A stretch of 64,000 nucleotides of DNA from Scleroderma bovista (taxonomy: Eukaryota > Basidiomycota > Agaricomycetes > Boletales > Sclerodermataceae): the NCBI GenBank assembly GCA_037178675.1, contig JAYMGJ010000211.1, forward strand, positions 1 to 64,000, in the 5' to 3' direction. This document shows, one piece after another, positions 1-10,839 of this stretch. Under the pieces are notes generated by a model, which did not search any database, was not told the origin of the DNA, and saw only the letters and a program-made list of their open reading frames with translations. The translations under genes were made by a program, and so were the position numbers. How positions within the stretch are numbered: the first letter of the stretch is position 1; every line of letters starts with the position of its first letter.

Positions 1-1150
1 CAGTAACCTACTGCAGTCCAACTCCCATACCAGAACAACCAAAGAAGCAGAAGAAACAATAGAGAAACAAAGGAGAAAAGGAAGAATCATTTTTAGTGCC
101 CAAATGTCAAATTTAGGCACCCAGTGCTGGCATTGCAATATTTTGAATAGCTCTGCCATTTTTGAGGCTATCAATCATGTGACTATACCATCATGGAGCC
201 TAGACCACGCTCTATCTGCCTGTCAAGTTCCGACATAAATCTGTTTATTTCCCACGGAGATATTCCACCCGCAATCCAGACACCTGCTTCATCAGTCACT
301 ATGGAGTCCGCATTTTCTCTGGAACTTTTCTCCACTATTGCAGCAGACCTCAACTATGTCCTGCTCTTGGGACAGCCTCTCCCTGAGCTCCTGTGTACTG
401 TCTGGTACATATCTTCCCAGCCTGCTCCCCCAGTGCCTCTTGTTCTCGGTCAGTGCGTTCTCCTTGTCAGTCCTGCATTGTGCACTTACTTTGGTCGTCT
501 CAAGTCTATCGTTAGACTTGAAAATTCATACCTGGTTGTCTCTGTGTCTCCTGAGTCCTCTGCATATGGTCCTTTCATCCCAGAGTCCTGTCACATCCAT
601 CTCCCTCTATCATTTATCTCGCTTCCCTGGACACGTCAAATCTGCTATTCACGTTTCACTTCCCTGCTATCCCACAACAAACACAAATGAAACAGTGCTC
701 TAGAACCCTTCTTAGGAGCCCTAATATAGTACAGAACTTTCCCCTTACTGCTCAAGGGAGGACTGTACTTCAGGAGCACCAAATTTCGCGTTTTTGCTCT
801 ACAGAAGCTCAATCCAAGGGATTTGTGACACTCTGTGACCAGCTGTGACTCTACTTGTCATTCCAGGCCCCCTGACACTGCTCTTCTGGTTGGATCAATC
901 CTTTTATTATCCCCCAGCCACTCCCATCAGTGGCACTGCTTCAGAAGCTCATCTCCAGATCTAAAGTTCAATCAATCACAGGTTGTGCTTCCCTTCTGTC
1001 TGAGTCACACAGAGTCACTCTGGCTCCCTCTGACTCACTCTGCTGCGCATTATTCATCCCCTCTTGGCATTACTAACCCCCATTACTCCCCTTACCAATC
1101 ACTTACCAATCATCCTTCAAATTATGCTTATCATGCTGCTTATCAATTCA
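1..1150. other. No recognisable gene; probable transposon-derived sequence
   Basis: Open frames of 120-165 codons occur here, but they are Ser/Leu/Cys-rich, overlap one another and show no domain I recognise. Their composition fits translated CT-rich noncoding DNA. The repeated phrase 'cttaccaatc' near 1090-1110 recurs near 4160-4190, on the other side of the MULE-like element, so both sides belong to one older sequence that the element split. Confidence 0.4.
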
Positions 1151-1160
1151 TGACTCATGC

Positions 1161-1523
1161 ACATAGTTCAGTCAAAAGCCCTTGCAAAAGTGGGTCATTG
1201 GACATGTACATTTGCCTGTAAAGGTGGGACTAGCTGATGCCGGCCGATGCTCGCAAAACTGGGCCAGGCCAATGTTTTCTATTATTGCAAATCTGGTACA
1301 GGCCTGAGGGACATTAATCACTGCAAAACTGGGATGGGCTGATGTTTGATAAAAATTGCAGAACTGGGACTGGTGGGAGCATTGTAAAACTGGGTCAGGC
1401 CTATTGAACAAAAAAATTGACAAGTGTTGCAAAGCTGGGACTGGCCGATGTTGTAGATACATTGCAAAACTGGGTCAGGCCTGTTGAGCAAAAAAGTTGT
1501 CAACCATTGCAAAACTGGGTCAG
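1161..1523 (+). repeat. Left terminal inverted repeat of the MULE-like element
   Basis: Pairs with 3572-3932 in inverted orientation. It is built from short degenerate modules around 'TTGCAAAACTGGG', repeated every 35-50 bp, which could be multiple transposase-binding sites. The open frames here (for example 1462-1172 on the minus strand, and its mirror image 3632-3922 on the plus strand) simply translate the repeat. Confidence 0.8.
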
Positions 1524-1559
1524 ACCCAAAATTGATACACATTGCAGAATTAAATTACT

Positions 1560-2310
1560 GTGCTGACTACCAAAAATGTGGACCATTGATTAGGCAATAT
1601 TGTGTACTGTTGGTGTGATGGTGTTGACTACCAAAGATGTGCAGCTTGGATTATCTAATGTTGTGTTCTATTGGTGTGGTAGTGCTGATTACCAAAAATG
1701 CGGACTATTGATTGGCCAATATTGTGTAGTGTTGTTGTTGTAGTATACTACCAAAAATGTGTAGTATTGATTACCTAATGTTGGGTACTCTTGGTGTGGT
1801 AGTGCTGATTACCAAAAATGCGGACTATTGATTGGCCAATGTTGTGTAGTGTTGTTGTTGTAGTGTACTACCAAAAATGTGTAGTATTGATTACCTAATG
1901 TTGGGTACTCTTGGTGTGGTAGTGCTGATTACCAAAAATGCGGACTATTGATCAACCAATATTGTGTGGTGTTGTTGTAGTGTACTACCAAAAATGTGTA
2001 GTACTGATTACCTAATGTTGTGTAGTGTTGATGTGATAGTGTTCATTACCAAAAATGCGGACTGTTGATTAGCCATTATTGTGTAGTATTGTTGTAGTGC
2101 ACTACCCAAAATCTGTAGTGTTAATTACCCAATGTTGTGTAGTGTTGATTACCAAAAGTGCGGACTTCTGATTAGCCATTATTGTTTAGTGTTGATTACC
2201 AAAAATGCGGACTATTGATTAGGAAATGTAGTGTAGTGTTTGTGTATTGGAGTTGATTACCAACATTGTGTAGTTTTCATTAACTAAATTCAGTAGTGTC
2301 AACACTTGAT
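1560..2310. repeat. Tandem array with ~120-bp composite unit inside the MULE-like element
   Basis: Units alternate 'ACCAAAAATGCGGACT' and 'ACCAAAAATGTGTAGT' blocks. The segment at 1801-1920 repeats at 1921 onward with few changes, then the unit becomes shorter and more diverged toward 2310. No coding potential. Confidence 0.75.
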
Positions 2311-3243
2311 TACATAAGCTCTCCAAGCGCCACTACTCCCAAAACATTACCATATTTGGTCAATAGTTGACTTCAAATATTCCCACCTTTGTTCTGGTAC
2401 TTTTCTTCCCCTTCTGTGCTTCATCCCTGGTCCAAATGTACTGTAAAAATGATTCTGTATCCCATATTACCCTATAGGATCACCATTGGACCCTCATCTA
2501 AATGTGCAAGGGGCTCTGTATCCCCAGAGAGTAGTGCAGGCTTTAAAACACCAAAAATGTTCGCATTTTTGATACATTCAACATATCAACTTAAATAATG
2601 CATCCCCATACAGGGGATATATGTACCTACAACATATTTACAGTCCACAGCATGGGATCCATGTCCTGGTGCGATGTTTTATGTTTTTCCTTTGCAAACA
2701 TATCACCATGGCAGGCAATTACTAGGAGGTATGGTGGCTACTGGATGGTCTCCAGTGGTATTACTATGCTATACCAAAGTCCCAATACAATCTAGTGAGC
2801 AGCTGACCACTCCAAGAGGAGCAGCATAGAAAACAGCACTTTCATAACAATAGGTGCTGTATGATCCTCCAGATCAGGTATGCACAATATGACTATCTCA
2901 AAAGCTGGGGGATACCATACAGTAGTGGATACAATTTACTCAAGTCAATACCGCTTGATGTGGGGGAGGGAAGGGCACAATAACATACAGAAGGCGTGGG
3001 AAAATACCCCACAAAATGCGGAGATATGCAAAAACATTACATATCACACAACACATAACATCTACTGACCTAGAAATGCTACCAACAGCCTACTAATGCT
3101 TATACTCAGCTGTTCCTGACATGCTTAGAGGCACAAATCATTCAAGGTTTGAAAAATGCGGAAATGTGCTACATCATATCAGTACTTCAGCTGCAAAGCT
3201 GCAGTGTATATGGACAGTAACAACATGTTCTTGGTTCAATTGA

Positions 3244-3600
3244 CAACTTTTTCCTCAACAGGCCTGACCCAGTTCTGCAATGTCAGCCTGACCCAGTTTT
3301 GCAATGCTTGACAACTTTTTCCTCAACAGGCCTGACCCAGTTCTGCAATGTCAGCCTGACCCAGTTTTGCAATGCTTGACAACTTTTTCCTCAACAGGCC
3401 TGACCCAGTTCTGCAATGTCAGCCTGACCCAGTTTTGCAATGCTTGACAACTTTTTTTCTCAACAGGCCTGATCCAGTTCTGCAATGTATATACAATGTC
3501 AGCCTGACCCAGTTTTGCAATGCTTGACAATTTTTTCCTCAAAAGGCCTGACCCAATTCTGCCATGTCAGCCTGACCCAGTTTTGCAGTAATTGAGAACT
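3244..3600. repeat. 68-bp tandem repeat derived from the inverted-repeat module
   Basis: 'CAACAGGCCTGACCCAG' recurs at about 3256, 3324 and 3392 (period 68 bp) with two or three further degenerate copies. Each unit contains two copies of the CCCAGTTCTGCAATG/CCCAGTTTTGCAATG module seen in the terminal inverted repeat. The right end of the element has therefore been expanded by tandem duplication while the left end has not. Confidence 0.75.
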
Positions 3601-3932
3601 TTTTTCTCAACAGGCCTGACCCAGTTTTGCAATGTATCTACAACATCGGCCAGTCCCAGCTTTGCAACACTTGTCAATTTTTTTGTTCAACAGGCCTGAC
3701 CCAGTTTTACAATGCTCCCACCAGTCCCAGTTCTGCAATTTTTATCAAACATCAGCCCATCCCAGTTTTGCAGTGATTAATGTCCCTCAGGCCTGTACCA
3801 GATTTGCAATAATAGAAAACATTGGCCTGGCCCAGTCTTGCGAGCATCAGCCAGTGTCAGCTAGTCCCACCTTTACAGGCAAATGTACATGTCCGATGAC
3901 CCACTTTTGCGAGGGTTTGTGACTGAACTACC
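3572..3932 (-). repeat. Right terminal inverted repeat of the MULE-like element
   Basis: Reverse complement of 1161-1523 with scattered substitutions, for example GTCATTGG versus GTCATCGG and CTTGCAAAAG versus CTCGCAAAAG. It is followed directly by the second copy of the 10-bp duplication at 3933-3942. Confidence 0.8.
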
Positions 3933-3942
3933 TGACTCATGC

Positions 3943-4795
3943 CCCTATGATTCATATGCATTATGTCATCGCATATGCTCATTTAGCTTCAATCTACTCA
4001 TCCCATGCTTCCCCCCCTCTCTTTTGGGCCCCATGCAATGATTTTTCCATATTCTTGGTTGTGCACCCCTTTTTACCTATGTTTTTGCTCTTTCCCTTGG
4101 CTCAGCAGCTTGTTCAGGCTCTCCCCATCGATGACTCAGCCTTATTCCACTGCTTATCAATTGCTTACCAATTTCTTACCAATCTCTTACCAAGCACTTA
4201 GTCATTTGTGCTTACAGGGCCACAGCCCCTCCTGTATATAAACCAACAGCCAAAGGCTGCAAGGAAGTGTCTGCTTCCCCCTCAATAAAGCGACCACATT
4301 CACTCTCCCCCTCTGTCTATAAGCTCCATCTCTGTCTTTGGACTTGCAGGTCACTCAGTGCTGGCCTAACGCTCCTATATTGCTGTTTATCAGATATATC
4401 TTGTATCTGATCATTTCTCTAGGCTGAAGCGCAGTCTAGCATCACTGTCCACTCTATCCCATCACTGTCCATCGCATTCTTGAAGCAGGAACTGTCCCCT
4501 TGCTTCCCTGTTGCTCCATCACTGCTGTTACACCCCTGTCATTAATCTATCTTCACTCTTCAATCCCAGGACTCTTCCTAACCACTGTGGTAGGCTGAAG
4601 AGGAGTCAATACCATCCCAAGTCACATCCCATCCCCATCAGAAGCCCTTCCCATCCCTCCTGCATCCTGCCTGAAGGCGTGCAGCACATCCCCCTGAGGA
4701 GATTAAATACCAGAAATGCAAAGGAAGACCACCACTCGCATATTGCTGTCATTTGGTGTTGGTTGTTGGTTGTTCTGACCTCTTCCCTCACTTAG
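3943..4795. other. No gene; isolated promoter-like and poly(A)-like signals
   Basis: No convincing coding frame. A TATA-like TGTATATAAAC at about 4233-4243 is followed some 45 bp downstream by AATAAA (about 4283). That spacing is typical of the U3/R part of an LTR, so a decayed LTR is possible, but I could not find its ends or a second copy. Confidence 0.3.
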
Positions 4796-5134
4796 GCGCA
4801 CAGTGTTCATGTTGAACATGCCTTTGCAGCACTAAAGGGTCAATTTCAATCCCTTTGGGAACTCCACCTGTGAATGCAAAGCAAGGAGGACTTATGGGTT
4901 GCAGTGTATTGGATTGAGTGTTGTTTGGTTTTGCACAACATGATTATTGTGTTTGAGGGGAATCGCCGGGTGCAAGGTGAGCAGGTAGGATCACTAAGAT
5001 GGGCAAGAGAAGAGGCGGCAGTGTATGGTGATGATCCTGATCCCACCATCAGCCTGGAACAACCTAGGGGAACAGAGGGTCAGCAGTTTCAGAGCTACTT
5101 GATGGAGAAACTATTTGATCAGCATGCTATCTGA
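4796..5134 (+). pseudogene. PIF/Harbinger-type DDE transposase, C-terminal fragment
   Basis: Translation from about 4803 gives HVEHAFAALKGQFQSL, then an in-frame TGA (4872-4874), then a frame continuing in phase with EDLWVAVYWIECCLVLHNMI. The 'ALKGRFQSL' and 'CCVLHNM' blocks are characteristic of the C-terminal part of the DDE_Tnp_4 family of PIF/Harbinger transposases, which cut and join DNA at element ends. CACTTAG before 4795 looks like an intron acceptor, so this is probably the last exon. No upstream catalytic domain or element ends were found. The stop and missing N-terminus mark it as dead. Confidence 0.75.
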
Positions 5135-5289
5135 TTGTAACAACCAAACACAGCAATAACATTTGGCTATCTGTTAGAAGTACAGAAATGGTAAAATCAC
5201 AACATGGAATGGGATGAAAACAAACAAACAAGTCATGGTGTGCTGTGATGAAACAAGTGCATCAAGAGAAATGTGCATTTGATGGGAGA

Positions 5290-5992
5290 TCAAAAAATAC
5301 AACCAGCTACTTAACCTAGCCATGATTAGGGTACTTAACCTAGCTATAACACCACTTAACATAGTGATGACACCACTTAACCTAGTCATAATAGTACTCA
5401 ACCTAGTCACCACTATGCTACTTAACCTAATCACAACTGCAATACTAAACTATGCATTTTTTCATAATCATGACTACATTACCAACACCAGTACACTACA
5501 CACAAATGATATATAATGTTTTTCAAAAAATTTGCACCAGCTCTGAAAATGTATTTTGTCCATAGCTCTGTCAAATCTTAATGAATCACTTATGTAAGGC
5601 CACTTTTGGATTGCTCTCATTGGTGGCTATGACCTTTAGTAAGACCCTGAAGCATGAAAACAACATTTACAAATACCCCCTATTATTGTTAAGTACCGTA
5701 CTTATGATCAGGTGAAGTATCATACTAGTGACTAGGTTAAGTACCATACTGATGACTAGGTTAAGTAGAGTAGTCATGATGGGGTTAAGTACCATACTTA
5801 TGACTAGGTCAAGTACTGTACTAATGGTCTTGGGTGGTCCTGCTTGGTCCTGCTTGGTCCTGACCAGTCCTGGACCAGTCCTAATCAGTCCAGTCCTGGT
5901 CCTGCCAATTTCTGATATTTTTAGGACCAGTCCAGTCCTGGTCTTTCCTAAAAAGGCAAAAAAGACCAGACCGGACCGGACCTTAAAACACT
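5290..5992. mobile_element. hAT-like element end with internal inverted repeats
   Basis: The right border reads GGACCTTAAAACACTA, ending at about 5992. Its reverse complement begins TAGTGTTTTAAGGTCC, the usual start of a hAT terminal inverted repeat. Internal to this lies a run of GGTCCTG/CCAGTCC motifs (5825-5970), as in hAT subterminal repeats. Further in, 'ACTTAACCTAGT' repeats at 5310-5450 face their complement 'GACTAGGTTAAGT' at 5690-5820. The left terminus was not found and no transposase is present, so this is a fragment or a MITE. Confidence 0.5.
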
Positions 5993-6469
5993 AGATATTC
6001 TGCACACTTTCATGACTCCTTCTGCCAACAACAATGGGAGTCCATTGATGAATTTCCTCCTCATGGAGTAATCATCCAGTGGCTGGACCATCCTGACCAT
6101 GTGACATCTCATGTTGTTGTAGAATGTGAGGGCCCCTCACTCAGAGGAGTACCTTGTCTTATCATATTTTTCAGCTGCATTCTGTGTGGAGGCCTCATGA
6201 ATAAATTGCACAAAGAGTGTGCAGATGAGGTCCTTGAAAGTCCAGTAGCAGATCATGCGATCTGGGCCTTTGACTTCCTGGTCAAACCATTGACCTGCTA
6301 AGTCTTCCAGACAGGCACCCATGTACATGACCCTGTCTCCGTCACAGGTGGGGCCTGTCACTTTATAAGTTCTGAACCAGCGTAAAACCTGGTTCACCCA
6401 TTCATTGAATATGTTGATGCTGTCCTGGCCCTTGTATGCCTTGGGCTGGGTTATCTTCATTGACTTCAC
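5993..6469 (-). pseudogene. Gypsy-type Gag fragment
   Basis: Reading leftward from an ATG at 6469, about 110 codons resemble the N-terminal Gag domain of fungal Ty3/gypsy elements, including FNEWVNQVLRWFRTYKVTGP and LAGQWFDQEV. After a TGA at about 6137 the same frame continues with GALTFYNNMRCH and RRKFINGLPLLLAEGV, again standard Gag. The similarity stops where the hAT-like end begins (about 5992). No LTRs are adjacent. It is an isolated, interrupted remnant. Confidence 0.75.
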
Positions 6470-6514
6470 TTCTGGGCCTGCTGGATTGCCAGGTCAGCCA
6501 ACAGCTTCATATAT

Positions 6515-6797
6515 TGTTGGATTATAAACAGACTGTTATGGTATGTTTACCTACTTACATAAGCTTTCATCGCACATACAGTAGAGTCTATTACCATAGT
6601 CCCTCAGTAGCTTGCCAGCATACTGAGGGTGAGTACCATCTACTAACCACCACATCTACTTACTGATACCTTGTAGTTACCCTACAGGTATATCTAATAT
6701 ATCAATAGCTTGCCAGCATACTGAGGTTACCTACAGTTCTCCTTCTCCCTTCTTCTACAGGCTAGACCTTCCCTGTGCAGACCACTACCTTTCTATA
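6515..6797 (+). repeat. Left LTR of the Copia-like element
   Basis: Direct repeat of 10303-10587. The two copies differ by about ten substitutions and small indels, so the insertion is older than the two gypsy elements in the window. Each LTR contains an internal duplication of 'TAGCTTGCCAGCATACTGAGG'-type sequence, about 110 bp apart. Confidence 0.85.
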
Positions 6798-6809
6798 GGT
6801 TATGAGCCC
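6798..6809 (+). promoter_or_regulatory. Primer-binding site (initiator-Met tRNA anticodon arm)
   Basis: GGTTATGAGCCC is the exact complement of GGGCTCATAACC, which reads as the anticodon arm (CAT) of a eukaryotic initiator-Met tRNA. Its position directly behind the LTR fits reverse transcription primed from an internally cut tRNA, as in copia. Confidence 0.7.
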
Positions 6810-6876
6810 TGGCTCTGCCTAGCCAGGAGGAAAGGAATACCAGGAGAAAAGGAACCCAGAGGTAAAAACAAGTGAA

Positions 6877-8881
6877 ATGGTCAAAATTCCCGAGCTCAAA
6901 GAAGATGGACAAAATTGGAAAATTTACCGCGCGAAATATCTCGAGGTCGCAGCCACCAAAAACTTACTGAGCATTGTAGCTGGCTTGGAATCGGACAATG
7001 GAAGCAAAGACTGGGATCATAGGAACAGGGTGGCTCATATGCTACTCTATATCACACTCCCACCTCTCTTGTATCCAACTCTTGGAGAACGCACGAGAAG
7101 TTTTCCGGTACCTCGCATTCTATTTTTGCGACTGTGAACCCATAGCGGACCCCCACGCGAAGAAACTCGTGACCTGCGCAAACGAAGCCAAATGTCATCC
7201 ATCAGCAAAAAGCCCTACGAGTGAGAATGCAGCCATTGGTGCAGAACAGGAAGACCCACCTACCAAAGACCTCACTCGAGGCACCAAAGACGTCGACGAC
7301 AGAAACATCAGACACACTGAAGACCCACGCACGAGCCTAGAGGCTTCATCGAAGGGCAATAGCGCTGAGAGCGCAGGGACACTTGTCCTACTCGAAAGTG
7401 CACCGCATGAGACGCAAAACGACCCACAAGACTCACTGCCACTGACACCGAGGCTGCCAACTGAGGGCAAGCCAGACGAGTGCAAGCAGGAGGTGATGGG
7501 GAGCGTCAGGACAGCAGAGCGCACGATTGGGACGGTCAAAACGGCCGAACCACGTGAAACGATCGCGAACATCGAGGGAAAGGCTGCGCTGGGTGGAGAA
7601 CCGGCGGAGAGAGTCCATAGACTCGACAAAGGCGACGAAACAGAGCACGACAGTCAATCGCAACTCCAACAAACAAATCTACCATACAAAGAAAGCTGTC
7701 AGCCCAACGAAAACGCACGAGAAAATGTACCTAGCGCACAGAGACTGCCACTCGAGGGGGAGTGGATAGTATGTGCAAGTGGCGAGACAAACAACTCGAA
7801 AGGTAACACGAACACATCGAATGCAGCTGTTGAGCATGCAGATGGTTCGAGCAGGTTGAAGGAGGCCAGGGATACCATGGAGAACGAGTCGGAGGGCTGC
7901 GAGGGAGGTACGAGCGGGCGAGAGAGCGTTGACGAGCTGATCGTCGAATGTTGCCAGCAATTATGCATGGCAGACACCCCAAACGAGTCGGACGTACTCG
8001 TAATCATGTCAATCCAGTCGGAGGAGCGAGACGGTGGTGAAATACCGCATGTGCACCTTCGAGGCACAAATTGGCATGCAGATGACGCGAATGGTCCTGG
8101 ATGCGGAACGGATGTGTTGAGGGGCTGGAAGGATGTGTTGAGGGGCCAGGTGGATGGGTTGAGAGGGTCGACGGACATTCTGGATGTGTCAAACAGCGCT
8201 GGAATGGCTGGGATCAGCTGTGGTGAGGATGCAGGGACGTACCTGGGAGCTCGAGGCACGAAACGCGTCATAGACGTGACGGATGGCGTTGGAAGCCAGT
8301 CGGATGCGTCGAGTGGGCACTGGGACGTGCCAAGCGTCGAGATGGATGCGATAACAGCTGCAAACGCGCCAGATATCGTCAGTATACCCCGAAAGCGAAC
8401 GAAACCACCGGACTTACCTAGTTGAAGCCCAAAATGGACTCCAGACGAGCCAAACGGCTGCGGAGACCCCACGGAAACGTTGAGGGAGTGCATGGACATG
8501 CCATGCTTCGAAACGGACGCGATAACGGCTGCAAACAATGCAGAATGTGTCAGAACAAGCCAAAAGCGAGCGAAAACGCCCAACTCACCTATTGAGGCTG
8601 CAAGGCAGTGCTCAGACGAGCCAGACAGGTGCGGGAGCCACACGGATGCGTCGACCGCATGCACGCACGCGCACTGCATTGGAAACGCGACGGAAATGGC
8701 TGTAAATGGATCGCAGAACATCAGAATGCGTCGAAACAGACGGAAAACGCAAGACTCACCTATTGGGTGCGAAATCACGATGCCTGAGCTTGCCAACCAC
8801 TGGAGAAAGGTTAGCATCGACGGAGGAGACGTGTACGTACCATGCAATGCACCAGTTGTGGCGATTGCGACTGCAAATTGA
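6877..8881 (+). pseudogene. Copia-type Gag with long hydrophilic extension, frameshifted
   Basis: The ATG at 6877 opens with MVKIPELKEDGQNWKIYRAK, the conserved start of Copia-type Gag proteins in mushroom genomes. After about 67 codons the frame breaks near 7080; the continuation (LLENAREVFRYLAFYFCDCE) lies in the next frame and stays open to 8425. This tail is rich in Glu, Thr, Ser and Asp with no known domain. A further piece follows in frame from 8480 to 8881, containing WRKVSIDGGDVYVPCNAP. A minus-strand frame of 432 codons (8997-7699) overlaps it but is only a shadow. A related, more decayed copy lies at 53210-53830. The frameshift and stops at 8425 and 8881 suggest it is dead. Confidence 0.7.
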
Positions 8882-9194
8882 ATATTTGTCTTTGGACGAG
8901 TCAAAAGCGGAGATGAGGTGATTGTGCCGAGTGTCGAGAGCAAGACACATAATGCACCTGCATTGTCCCATACAACATGGACAGACAAAGCTGACAATTG
9001 GCCGTTCTACATGGCCAGCTGGGATAGGGCCCAGCTATGGCACATCCCCATGCCATATGAGTGGGCTAATGTAAGCAGTTTCACCATGCAATATTGGTGG
9101 CTCATGGAGAGGTTGTCACCAAGCAATATCAGTGGGCTGACACACTGGTACACTAGATCAGAATGGACTGCGGCAAAAGGGCCTTATGCAGCCG

Positions 9195-9625
9195 GCATTG
9201 AGGCCGAATGATTGCAGCAGGGCAGCTGCCATAGCAATGCAGCCAGAGGTGAATGCCACAGGGTTGCCGCGGCATTGAGGCCGAATGATTGCAGCAGGGC
9301 AGCCGCCATAGCAATGCGGCCAGAGGTGAATGCCACAGGGTTGCCATGGCATTGAGGCCGAATGATTGCAGCAGGGCAGCCGCTGGCCAGAAGTAAATGC
9401 CACAGGGTTGCCACGGCATTGAGGCCGAATGATTGCAGCAGGGTGCTGCTGTAGCAATGCGGCCAGAGGTGAATGCCATAGGGTTGCTGCAACATTGAGG
9501 CTGAATGATTGCAGCAGGGCACTGCCATAGCAATGTGGCCAGAGGTGAATGCCACAGGGTTGCCATGGCATTGAGGCTGAATGATTGCAGCAGGGCAGCC
9601 GCCATGGCATTGCGGCAAAGGACTA
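9195..9625. repeat. 77-bp tandem repeat, about six copies
   Basis: 'GCATTGAGGCCGAATGATT' starts at 9195, 9272, 9349, 9416, about 9492 and about 9568. The spacing is 77 bp except for one copy shortened by about 10 bp. The array lies inside the Copia-like element downstream of Gag. Long minus-strand open frames across it only translate the repeat. Confidence 0.85.
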
Positions 9626-9659
9626 GGGTAGTAGTTGCAGCAATGTGGCCAAAGAACCA

Positions 9660-10300
9660 TACACTAAATTGGTGTCTCACAATGTGTCAAGCCCACTATG
9701 ATGGTGTCCCATTATTACATGACAGCCCCAGGAACATGATCATCTATAGGATCAGGGGGCCCTGGAGATGGTGTACTCTATTCTACTATGGAGCCCTAGC
9801 CATGCAAATGAATAGAAGGGCTGCAGTGCCAGTGTTGCATACTTTGCATCAAGCTGTGGAATTGGTGTCCTGTTTCTGTTGGTGGGCTGATAGAATGGTG
9901 TGTCCCATATGTTTTATTGGGCTGTAGGGTTGTTGCCCTGGCCTTGGTGTAAAGCCGCATATATAGTGTCCCTTGCTTCCAAATGGGATGCATATAGGGT
10001 GTACCCTTCAGAGTAGCAAGCCATGGGGGTGGTGTCCCATGACTATGAGCAGGCCCTGGAGTCAGTGTCATTTATATAGTCAGGGTGGCCAGCATATGGG
10101 TATGATGTCCCATAGCATTAGATGGGCCCTAGTAAAGGTGTTATATAGCTATGTGGGGAAACCTTGCAAGTATATTTCAAAGTCACAGGTTATGAATGTG
10201 GTATCCCAGAGCATGAGGCAAGCCCTCAATGTGGTGACAACTATGTAGTCGGGCAGGCCTGTATGTTGGCTTCCCCTTCAGTATGATGGGCCATGAGGTT
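9660..10300. repeat. Degenerate short repeats around GGTGTCCC inside the Copia-like element
   Basis: Imperfect 35-45-bp modules of the type 'tgGTGTCCC-atat-nn-GGGC' follow one another up to the right LTR. Similar modules occur at 9000-9180. No coding frame is credible. Confidence 0.5.
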
Positions 10301-10302
10301 GG

Positions 10303-10587
10303 TGTTGGAGATAAACAGATTTGTTATGGTATATTTACCTACTTACATAAGCTTTCATCGCACATACAGTAGAGTCTATTACCATAGTCCCTCAGTAGCT
10401 TGCCAGCATACTGAGGGTGAGTACCATCTACTAACCACCACATCTACCTACTGATACCTTGTAGTTATCCTACAGGTACATACTAATATATAGTAGCTTG
10501 CCAGCATACTGAGGTTATCCTACAGTTCTCCTTCTCCCTTCTTCTACAGGCTAGACCTTCCCTGTGCAGACCACCACCTTTCTATAG
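10303..10587 (+). repeat. Right LTR of the Copia-like element
   Basis: Matches 6515-6797 from TGTTGGA to CTTTCTATAG. The similarity ends within one or two bases of 10587. Confidence 0.85.
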
Positions 10588-10839
10588 TTGGCATTCCAGT
10601 ATACCCAACAGGCCCTAGATACCATGTTCATTGTCTAAATGTAGTGCCGCATATATGCAGCTCTCATAGTACCATTAAGCCAGGATGCGGCAGTACATAC
10701 ATGTGGCACTACACTTTCAGCACAAGCCTGGATGCAGCACAACATGGCACAGCAGAACAGCAGCACAACATACTATTGGCACTACAGGATCAGCACAATA
10801 TACATATCATTGGTGTACCATGACACTGATGGATTATGA

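Larger units (their letters stand above)
1161..3932. mobile_element. MULE-like non-autonomous DNA transposon with long terminal inverted repeats
   Basis: The ends are inverted copies of one another: 1161-1523 matches the reverse complement of 3572-3932 at roughly 93 % by eye. The 10-bp word TGACTCATGC lies immediately outside both ends (1151-1160 and 3933-3942) and is a good target-site duplication. Long inverted repeats with a 9-11-bp duplication are the hallmark of Mutator-like elements; hAT elements make 8 bp and PIF/Harbinger 3 bp. No transposase is visible in the 2 kb between the repeats, which instead holds two tandem arrays, so the element would need a transposase supplied in trans. 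The first few bases of the two ends differ (ACATAGTTC versus GGTAGTTC), so the exact termini are uncertain by 1-2 bases. Confidence 0.8.
6515..10587 (+). mobile_element. Non-autonomous Copia-like LTR retrotransposon
   Basis: Two direct repeats of about 284 bp, both starting TGTTGGA, flank a 3.5-kb interior. Directly after the left repeat lies GGTTATGAGCCC, a primer-binding site complementary to the anticodon arm of initiator-Met tRNA, the half-tRNA priming site known from Drosophila copia. The interior encodes a Copia-type Gag with a long hydrophilic tail, then tandem repeats. No protease, integrase, reverse transcriptase or RNase H is visible, so it must borrow these. I found no clean 5-bp target duplication, and the last bases of the LTRs do not end in CA, so the outer ends are approximate. 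Confidence 0.75.

Noticed and set aside
7699..8997. 432-codon minus-strand open frame
   Set aside because: It lies opposite the Gag extension, whose start is a recognised Gag. The minus frame has no domain and no promoter context.
9153..9680. Three overlapping minus-strand frames of 150-175 codons
   Set aside because: They translate the 77-bp tandem repeat in all frames; no gene would be open in three frames at once.
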